A DNA stretch of 35,238 nucleotides, taken from the NCBI GenBank assembly GCA_016210055.1, contig JACQUZ010000056.1, positions 1 through 35,238 on the forward strand, given 5' to 3'. Both the position numbers and the translations under genes were made by a program. Of the stretch, positions 30,377-35,238 are shown in pieces; the first letter of the stretch is position 1; the number at the start of each line of letters is the position of its first letter. The notes beneath the pieces were generated by a model that did not search any database, was not told where the DNA came from, and saw nothing but the letters and a program-made list of their open reading frames with translations. This DNA is from Deltaproteobacteria bacterium (lineage in GTDB: Bacteria > Myxococcota_A > Polyangia > Haliangiales > SHYZ01).

Positions 30377-31006
30377 TCACGTGGTCGACACGCAAGGCAA
30401 CGCGCCGGTTTCTAGGACCAGTCCCAGGATCTCCACTCCAAGTTCCTCGACAGGCCGGCTTCCGTCACACGTGACAATGCGCTCGCCCGAGCCAAGGCGT
30501 TCGATCACCCGCTGGTAGCCAACGGCGACGCGCCTTTGCACGTCGAGCTGGTCGTAGAGCTCTTCTTGCCTCCGTGCGACCTTGCGCCTCATCGCCGCGA
30601 GCTCCACCGGTACCTCGAGCAGAACCGTCAGATCGGGTCGCCGCGCACGGGCGTTGATCGTGAGCACCCAGTCAAAGTCGGTCTCGGCCCCCTGGTACGC
30701 AAGAGAGGAATGATACCAACGGTCGGACACGACGATGGCCCCACGCCTGAGTGCGGGCTCGACTTCGCGCGAAAGATGATCTGCGCGATCGGCTGCAAAG
30801 AGCAGCGCCATGGTCGTGGGGTCTACGGGTGCATGTTCTCCCAAGAGAAAGTCGCGTAGGAGCCTCCCAATGGGGCCGCCCGACGGCTGCCGGGTGAGAT
30901 GGGCGTCGCGCCCAGACGCGCGCAGCGCCAAGACGAGACGCTCCGCCTGTGTCGTGGTCCCTGCGCCGTCGATTCCTTCGAGAACAATCAGTTTTCCCGT
31001 CGCCAT
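30377..31006 (-). CDS. tmk: Thymidylate kinase with altered Walker A motif
   Basis: A 209-residue dTMP kinase, which makes dTDP for DNA synthesis. The N-terminal KLIVLEGIDGAGTTTQAERL is the family P-loop, but the invariant Walker A Lys is Thr17 (GIDGAGTTTQ instead of G-x4-GK-S/T). The dTMP-binding and magnesium region DRWYHSSLAYQG, the RQPSGGPIGRLLRDFLL segment near residues 38-54, and the Arg-rich lid RRKVARRQEELYDQ are as in active enzymes, so this looks like a functional variant rather than a decayed gene. ATG 31006 is chosen: the stop of the upstream gene (TGA 31008-31010) is separated from it by one base, so translation is coupled. It is the third gene of the minus-strand cluster. Confidence 0.88.
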   Translation of the reverse strand: MATGKLIVLEGIDGAGTTTQAERLVLALRASGRDAHLTRQPSGGPIGRLLRDFLLGEHAPVDPTTMALLFAADRADHLSREVEPALRRGAIVVSDRWYHSSLAYQGAETDFDWVLTINARARRPDLTVLLEVPVELAAMRRKVARRQEELYDQLDVQRRVAVGYQRVIERLGSGERIVTCDGSRPVEELGVEILGLVLETGALPCVSTT

Positions 31007-31007
31007 T

Positions 31008-32528
31008 TCATGCACCCCTGCGGAGAAACCACCACCCCGCGAGCATGAGCGCGCCGAGCGCGCTCCCCAAGCCAGCATGCAGCATCCAGTTGTGGCGAGA
31101 TCTCGCTGCGGACGCGAGGGCCTTGCGCGCCCTTGAGTGATCCGGTTTTGCCTTCAAGGCGAGCTGAAGGTAGTCCTCTACCCCTTGGCCGCTTTTTCGC
31201 CCGAGCATTCCACGTCCGTAGTGAAGCTCTGCCTCGGCGTCCTTGGCATGGGGACCCGAAGGATCCAGGGAGAAAGCCTTGTTGAAGCTAACCACGGCCT
31301 TTTCCCAATTTCCCTGCTTGGCCTCAAGGCGTCCGAGCTCAAGGTATGCGGGGACGAGCTCCGCCCGCCGTCGGTACATCGGGTCGTTCAAGAGGATGGT
31401 GTCGTACTTGGCGCAGGCCCCTGCCCAGTCCTTCGACTCGGCGAGCGTAGCGGCCTCTTGGATGGTTTGGTCCCAAAGCGCCTCTCGCTGCTGATCGTAG
31501 ATGGCGAACAATTCCCGCGTCATCTCTTCGGCCGTCGCCTTCTTCGACGGAGGCGTCTCGCTCACCGCGGCGAGCACGCGGCGGAGCTCCTCAGTGGCCA
31601 GCTCGCGGTACGTGAGGTACAGGGGCATTTCTTCGTCGGTGAGCCGACCGCCAGGGAGCCGCCTCTTGGCCTTGGGCGCTGGTGGGGGTGGTGGTCCGGT
31701 AACGTACGCGAGCCATGCCTCGCGCGCCGCCTTGCGCACGGCGTGGGAAGGCTCCCGCGTCCGTGCCAGCACGGCGCCAACCGCATCTGGATGCTTGACC
31801 TGCCGAATGGCGTCGAGCATGGCGACCTCGAGCATGTCGTCGGGCGCCGCGGCCAAGACATAGGTAGGACGTCCCTTGTCCAGTCGATCGAGCTGATAGG
31901 ACGCATAACGAGCGTAGGATCCGCCTAGCCGCTTCTTTTCTCCCGAAGCTCGGAGCAGGGCAGGGAGCGAGTACGGCGACATGTTCCGTAGATACCGTCC
32001 GCACTCATCGCGAAACGCCGTGCCATCGGGTGAAAAACCGAACTCCAAGATGGCATGAGCGGCCTTGACGGCGCTGGTCCCAGCGAGCGCTCGAATGAGA
32101 ACGACCGATTCGAGCGACTCGGCAAGGGCTGGCGAGTTGTCGTTCATGCCGGCGATCTCCTTCAGCCAGTCGGGTTCGGGTGGGGGGCCGCTCTTTGGTG
32201 GCCGCGGAGGCTGCTTGAAGAGCCCTTTCTCGTCCGGGACCTCGGCGCCAAAACGGGCCAAGATCAGGCGCCGATCTTGGTCGGATGACGTGCGAGGCCG
32301 CTGAAGACGGGAAATGAGAAAATCCACTCGCGTGGCCGAAAGCTCGAGCACCACCTTCGCCGCCTGGAGGCGCTCTTCCCCGGGTCGTGCGGTGGCAAGG
32401 CGTTCGAGCGCTCGCTCGATTTCGGTAGCTTCTTCACCTGGCGAAGTCCCTTTCGCCTCGAGAGCACTCGTCGGCGAGGCGGTGAGGAACAAGATCAGAA
32501 GGACTAGCGGTGAACGCAAGCGGGGCAT
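31008..32528 (-). CDS. HEAT/TPR-repeat protein with signal and C-terminal membrane segment
   Basis: A 506-residue protein. ATG 32528 gives a signal peptide (PLVLLILFLTASPTSALE); 22 codons of open frame upstream have no signal character. The mature part holds HEAT-like helix pairs (about 30-290, for example AVRKAAREAWLAY and SLPALLRASGEKKRLGG), a Pro-rich hinge (PPPPPAPKAKR), and two to three TPR units (about 355-475, ELVPAYLELGRLEAKQGNWE and AEAELHYGRGMLG). The C-terminus ends in one membrane helix, LGSALGALMLAGWWF, followed by Arg-Arg-Gly-Ala. The repeats would form a scaffold on the outer face of the inner membrane, tethered by the C-terminal helix. Partner unknown. It is second in the minus-strand cluster, 62 nt after the PilZ gene, and coupled to tmk. 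Confidence 0.78.
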   Translation of the reverse strand: MPRLRSPLVLLILFLTASPTSALEAKGTSPGEEATEIERALERLATARPGEERLQAAKVVLELSATRVDFLISRLQRPRTSSDQDRRLILARFGAEVPDEKGLFKQPPRPPKSGPPPEPDWLKEIAGMNDNSPALAESLESVVLIRALAGTSAVKAAHAILEFGFSPDGTAFRDECGRYLRNMSPYSLPALLRASGEKKRLGGSYARYASYQLDRLDKGRPTYVLAAAPDDMLEVAMLDAIRQVKHPDAVGAVLARTREPSHAVRKAAREAWLAYVTGPPPPPAPKAKRRLPGGRLTDEEMPLYLTYRELATEELRRVLAAVSETPPSKKATAEEMTRELFAIYDQQREALWDQTIQEAATLAESKDWAGACAKYDTILLNDPMYRRRAELVPAYLELGRLEAKQGNWEKAVVSFNKAFSLDPSGPHAKDAEAELHYGRGMLGRKSGQGVEDYLQLALKAKPDHSRARKALASAARSRHNWMLHAGLGSALGALMLAGWWFLRRGA

Positions 32529-32590
32529 CGTCGCCGTAAGAGGTACCAGCCCTTCGCAGGCAATGCAACGTGCCGAAGGCCGCCGCACGC

Positions 32591-32959
32591 TCAATGAAGG
32601 GTGCGGAGGAGGGTCATCGACATGCGGAGCTGGGTCGCGCTTTCTTCCAGGAATTCCAAGAAGCGCACGCCCATGCCGCGCGCGGACCTCACCTCGCCGT
32701 GCTCGCAGTAGTTGAAGGCGTAGTGATTTTTGACCTCCGCCCTGGCGACCACGCAGCCCCTGCTGTCGGGGATTTCGAAGTGGACGCGCAGCTCACTGCC
32801 TAGGGGGAGCGGCGCAGGGGTCTCGATGAGCATGCCGCCGGATGAGATGTTGCGCGCTACTGCGGAGACTTCCCCGAAGTCCTCGCTGCTCACGAGTACC
32901 CGGAAGACCTTGTCAAAACGGATGGCTGCTCGACGATCGCGGGGCTTTGGTACGGTCAT
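32591..32959 (-). CDS. PilZ-domain protein
   Basis: A 122-residue single-domain protein of the PilZ type, the common receptor for cyclic di-GMP. The N-terminal Arg motif is RRAAIRF (Arg10-x3-Arg14) and the second motif is NISSGGM, giving N37-x-S39-x2-G42, both consistent with c-di-GMP binding. The rest is the small beta-barrel (LGSELRVHFEIPD, VVARAEVKN) and a C-terminal helix (EESATQLRMSMTLLR). In myxobacteria such proteins control motility, polysaccharide and development. It is the first gene of the minus-strand cluster with the HEAT/TPR protein and tmk, and divergent from the HpnA-like gene with 93 nt between starts; an influence on the downstream genes is not shown by sequence. Confidence 0.85.
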   Translation of the reverse strand: MTVPKPRDRRAAIRFDKVFRVLVSSEDFGEVSAVARNISSGGMLIETPAPLPLGSELRVHFEIPDSRGCVVARAEVKNHYAFNYCEHGEVRSARGMGVRFLEFLEESATQLRMSMTLLRTLH

Positions 32960-32975
32960 GAAGGAGATGGTGCCA

Positions 32976-32985
32976 TAGTTAACTA
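32976..32985. repeat. Perfect 10-bp palindrome between the PilZ and HpnA-like genes
   Basis: TAGTTAACTA reads the same on both strands and is AT-rich in a GC-rich window. It lies in the divergent gap, 17 nt upstream of the PilZ start, and could be an operator or core promoter element for either gene. Confidence 0.3.
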
Positions 32986-33005
32986 CAGGAGGGCAAATAT
33001 CCTAC

Positions 33006-33056
33006 ATGTGTGTGATCGGCCGCCTTCCTTGCGGACCCCTGCGCGCGATGTTATGA
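33006..33056 (+). CDS. Possible leader peptide ahead of the HpnA-like gene
   Basis: A 16-residue open frame, MCVIGRLPCGPLRAML, begins 12 nt after AGGAGGG (32987-32993). Its TGA at 33054-33056 overlaps an ATG at 33053 in the downstream gene's frame (ATGA), a typical coupled arrangement. It may be a translated leader or just the untranslated region; a GTG at 33008 in the main frame could use the same ribosome site. Confidence 0.3.
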   Translation: MCVIGRLPCGPLRAML

Positions 33057-34060
33057 CGCGCTGCATGAGCAGCGGAAAAACCCTCGTCACAGGAGCATCG
33101 GGATTCATTGGCTCGGCCGTGGTGCGAAAACTACTCGCCCGCGGGCGGGAGGTCCGATGCTACGTCGAGCCCGGCGCAGATCGAAGGAATCTGAGCGGGC
33201 TCGACGTGGAAGTCATAGAAGGCGATGTAAACGACAGGCAACGCATCGCCGATGCCCTTCGTGGGTGCGAAGTCCTCTATCACTTGGCAGCCATCTACAA
33301 GCTTTGGATGCCCGACGATGCGCCGATCTACGAGGTGAACGTCGAAGGAACGAAGACGGTTCTCTGGGCTGCGTACAAGGCAAGCCTCCGCAAGGTCGTG
33401 TACACGAGCTCGATAGCGGCCATCGGCGACCCTGGGAACGGTGGGCCCGCTGATGAGACGGTCAAGTTCAACCTCTGGAAGCAATCCAACGCGTACATCC
33501 GCTCAAAGTGGCTGTCCGAGCGCGATGCGCTTCGATTCGCTGCTGAAGGCCTGCCGCTCACGGTCGTGAACCCATCCTTCCCCTTTGGCGAGCGGGACGT
33601 GGGGCCCACTCCGACCGGCAAGCTCATCCTCCAAGCCCTGCAAGGGAAGGTGACCCCGTACATGGAGGGCGGATGCAACTGCGTGGACGTAGAGGACGTG
33701 GCCGAGGCGCATGTCTTGGCTGAAGAGCGCGGCAAGGTCGGGGAGCGCTATATCGCGGGCGGGCATAACGTGAGGTACGACGAGTTCTTCGACCTCGTCA
33801 TGGGGATAGGCGGCGTGAACCACCGTCGTGTCAAGGTGCCGAAAGCCGTGTTCCACTCGCTCGCGTGGCTCCTGGAAAAACATGCAGACTACGTCAGCCA
33901 CACCGCTCCTCCCATGACGCTCAAGTCCTCACGATGGGGCGCGCGCAACGTCTGGTACGACTGCACCAAGGCGAGACGGGATTTAGGGATGCCGCTCACG
34001 CCCCTCCGGGACACCGTCGCGAAAAGCATCCGCTGGTTCCGGGAGAATGGTTACGCCTAG
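33053..34060 (+). CDS. NAD-dependent epimerase/dehydratase, HpnA-like
   Basis: A 335-residue (from ATG 33053) extended short-chain dehydrogenase. The Rossmann motif is TGASGFIG, and the sequence ADRRNLSGLDVEVIEGDVND, the segment GPTPTGKLILQALQGK and the phrase VDVEDVAEAHVLAEERGKVGERYI follow the pattern of hopanoid-associated sugar epimerase HpnA. The active-site YxxxK would be in AYIRSKWLSE, where Tyr and Lys are present as YIRSK. The likely product is a modified nucleotide sugar or lipid-linked sugar; no hopanoid synthesis gene is in the window, so the HpnA role is tentative and a dihydroflavonol-reductase-like function is an alternative. Start options are GTG 33008, ATG 33053 and ATG 33065; the family N-terminus fits 33065 and the coupling overlap fits 33053. 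Confidence 0.85.
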   Translation: MTRCMSSGKTLVTGASGFIGSAVVRKLLARGREVRCYVEPGADRRNLSGLDVEVIEGDVNDRQRIADALRGCEVLYHLAAIYKLWMPDDAPIYEVNVEGTKTVLWAAYKASLRKVVYTSSIAAIGDPGNGGPADETVKFNLWKQSNAYIRSKWLSERDALRFAAEGLPLTVVNPSFPFGERDVGPTPTGKLILQALQGKVTPYMEGGCNCVDVEDVAEAHVLAEERGKVGERYIAGGHNVRYDEFFDLVMGIGGVNHRRVKVPKAVFHSLAWLLEKHADYVSHTAPPMTLKSSRWGARNVWYDCTKARRDLGMPLTPLRDTVAKSIRWFRENGYA

Positions 34061-34085
34061 GTCTTTCCGATACCATGCACCTGTC

Positions 34086-34886
34086 ATGGTAGGCCTAGCT
34101 CGTGCTTTCGTATTTGCCGTCGGGTTCGTTCTCTTGCTCATGCCCAGCGCAGTGCGTGCGGCTAGCATCGGCGCTGCCAAGGCGTGGATTGGCATCCAGA
34201 TCGGCCAAGGGTCAAAGGGGGTGCGGGTCGTCAGCGTCTACTCGAAGACACCCGGCGAAAAGGCGGGCTTGCGAGACGGGGACGAAGTCCTGGCCTTGGA
34301 CGGGTCCGAGGTCCAGAAACCCGAAGACCTCATCGCCAAGGTTGACGAAAGAGGCGTGGGGACCAAGGTAACGCTCCAAGTACTCCGGAATGGCAAGAGC
34401 TTGCCCATTGAGCTGGCGCTCGAGGCACGTCCCGACGAACTTGAGTTATTACGTGACCGATTGGTAGGAAAGCCCGCGCCGCGATTTGCTTTGGACAAGG
34501 CGTCGGGGGCATTTCCTGCGGTTCTAGACGAGCTTCAGGGAAAGGTCGTTGTCGTGGAGTTCTTCGCTTCGTGGTGCGGCCCCTGCCGTGAATCCTCGAA
34601 GCGCCTGAGCGCATGGCAGAGGAACCATGGCAAGAAGGGTCTCCGAGTGATCGCCATATCCGATGAGGACGTGGCTGTCTTGCAGGGCTTTGTCCGCAAG
34701 CAAAAACCCGCCTACACGGTGGCTATGGATACCGGCGGGAGCATCAACCAGGCCTATCTCGTGCCAGCGGTTCCCACACTAGTCGTCATTGATAGTCAGG
34801 GAGTTATCCGCCACGTGGACATCGGCGGCGGAAGCAAGTTGGATAGGGTAGAGGAAGTCTTCCTGGCGCTGATCCGGGCCAAGTAA
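34086..34886 (+). CDS. PDZ-thioredoxin fusion protein, exported
   Basis: A 266-residue predicted exported protein. A signal peptide or anchor (residues 5-26, ending SAVRA) is followed by a PDZ domain (about 35-112, with TPGEKAGLRDGDEVLALDG and a peptide groove) and a TlpA/AhpC-type thioredoxin domain (about 130-266) with the active site WCGPC (163-167) and the cis-Pro loop VPAVPTLVV. The redox Cys pair (164, 167) is intact, so it should reduce or transfer disulfides in the periplasm; the PDZ part may select the substrate protein. An ATG at 34047 that overlaps the end of the HpnA-like gene gives 13 more residues, with a ribosome site (GGGAGA) too close to be good. ATG 34086 is used. It lies 26 nt from the HpnA-like gene and may be co-transcribed with it. 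Confidence 0.87.
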   Translation: MVGLARAFVFAVGFVLLLMPSAVRAASIGAAKAWIGIQIGQGSKGVRVVSVYSKTPGEKAGLRDGDEVLALDGSEVQKPEDLIAKVDERGVGTKVTLQVLRNGKSLPIELALEARPDELELLRDRLVGKPAPRFALDKASGAFPAVLDELQGKVVVVEFFASWCGPCRESSKRLSAWQRNHGKKGLRVIAISDEDVAVLQGFVRKQKPAYTVAMDTGGSINQAYLVPAVPTLVVIDSQGVIRHVDIGGGSKLDRVEEVFLALIRAK

Positions 34887-35026
34887 GAGGCTGCGCGAGG
34901 GGCTTCATGGCGCAGCTTTGAGGCCAAGCGAGGAGGGGTAAGCTCCCCGTGCCCACTCCTTGACCGGTCATGGATCCCCGCGTAGACTTTGGTCGATCTA
35001 ATTTCCAGGGCGAGGATCGAAAGGGC

Positions 35027-35238
35027 ATGCTCATCGACATGAAGGTGTCTTCGTTGACTGTTGACCCCTTCACGAACATGCCGGTCGTCATCTTGAAGGA
35101 CGGCGAGGGGAAGCACGCGATCCCCATTTCGGTAGGGATTGCGGAAGCCTCCGCCATCGCCACCGAGCTCGAAAACATCCGCCTGGACCGGCCCATGACC
35201 CATGACCTGATGAAGACACTGGTCGAACGGTGTGGGGC
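35027..35238 (+). CDS. Bifunctional nuclease family (DUF151) protein, partial
   Basis: The first 70 residues of a protein of the DUF151 / bifunctional nuclease family, cut by the right edge. The signature is clear: MLIDMKVSSLTVDPFTNMPV, VVILKDGEGKHAIPISVG, EASAIATELENIRLDRP and the invariant MTHDLMKTLV. In plants the family degrades RNA and DNA; bacterial members are common and little studied. ATG 35027 matches the family start; ATG 34970 in the same frame adds 19 residues without a ribosome site. The gap of 140 nt after the thioredoxin fusion holds no other gene. Confidence 0.88.
   Translation, partial: MLIDMKVSSLTVDPFTNMPVVILKDGEGKHAIPISVGIAEASAIATELENIRLDRPMTHDLMKTLVERCG

Noticed and set aside
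1..35238. Signs of prophage, defence systems, CRISPR or biosynthetic gene clusters
   Set aside because: No integrases, structural phage genes, nuclease-helicase defence pairs, Cas genes, direct-repeat arrays, or NRPS/PKS domains were seen; the genes are mostly housekeeping, surface and regulatory.

Overview
The window is GC-rich, densely coding bacterial chromosome, most likely from a myxobacterium or close relative (phylum Myxococcota). The evidence is the many predicted lipoproteins with Asp/Pro/Ala linkers ('DAxPDA'-like) after the lipid-modified cysteine, disulfide-rich RCC1 and FG-GAP propeller lipoproteins, zinc-ribbon/kinase-fold and TPR/cyclic-nucleotide-binding regulators, and an abundance of small single-purpose genes of unknown function. 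No RNA genes, insertion sequences, prophage genes, CRISPR arrays or plasmid functions were seen. No stretch over 300 bases lacks a gene.

Layout. 1-7076 is a cell-surface block: a coiled-coil lipoprotein (partial), two tandem paralogous seven-repeat RCC1 lipoproteins (the downstream one carries a single-base frameshift), a divergent plant/fungal-type GH18 chitinase lipoprotein, a membrane-anchored dihaem cytochrome c, and an FG-GAP propeller lipoprotein. 7104-9971 holds an aldo/keto reductase, a DUF1059 mini-protein, a zinc-dependent phospholipase C-like protein and a YiiX-type cysteine hydrolase. 10083-15354 (minus) carries a RecQ-type helicase with a histone-H1-like N-terminal tail and three poly-arginine clusters in its C-terminal tail, whose stop codon overlaps the start of a CopA copper ATPase. 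15371-20382 holds an EI24 membrane protein, a LysE-type exporter, a lipoprotein, a TPR/dual cNMP-binding regulator and an outer-membrane beta-barrel protein.

20603-25562 reads rightwards: a UDP-sugar epimerase, then the core set yicC-gmk-rel (RNA decay, GMP kinase, (p)ppGpp synthetase/hydrolase; rpoZ is not between gmk and rel), then a 51-residue basic protein with its own promoter. 25725-27476 is a zinc-ribbon kinase-like protein that lacks the DFG aspartate. 27480-32959 (minus) is a seven-gene, closely spaced cluster: PilZ protein, HEAT/TPR membrane protein, tmk, PDZ lipoprotein, small acidic protein, degenerate medium-chain dehydrogenase and a KOW-domain protein. The right end has an HpnA-like epimerase, a PDZ-thioredoxin fusion and the start of a DUF151 bifunctional nuclease.

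The gene arrangement is extremely tight: all five convergent gene pairs end within 24 nt of each other or overlap, and several starts look leaderless. I see no defence island or classical biosynthetic cluster. The least-explained candidates are the paralogous propeller lipoproteins, the arginine-cluster RecQ, the kinase-like protein, the PilZ-to-KOW cluster around a variant thymidylate kinase, and the promoter-driven 51-residue basic protein.
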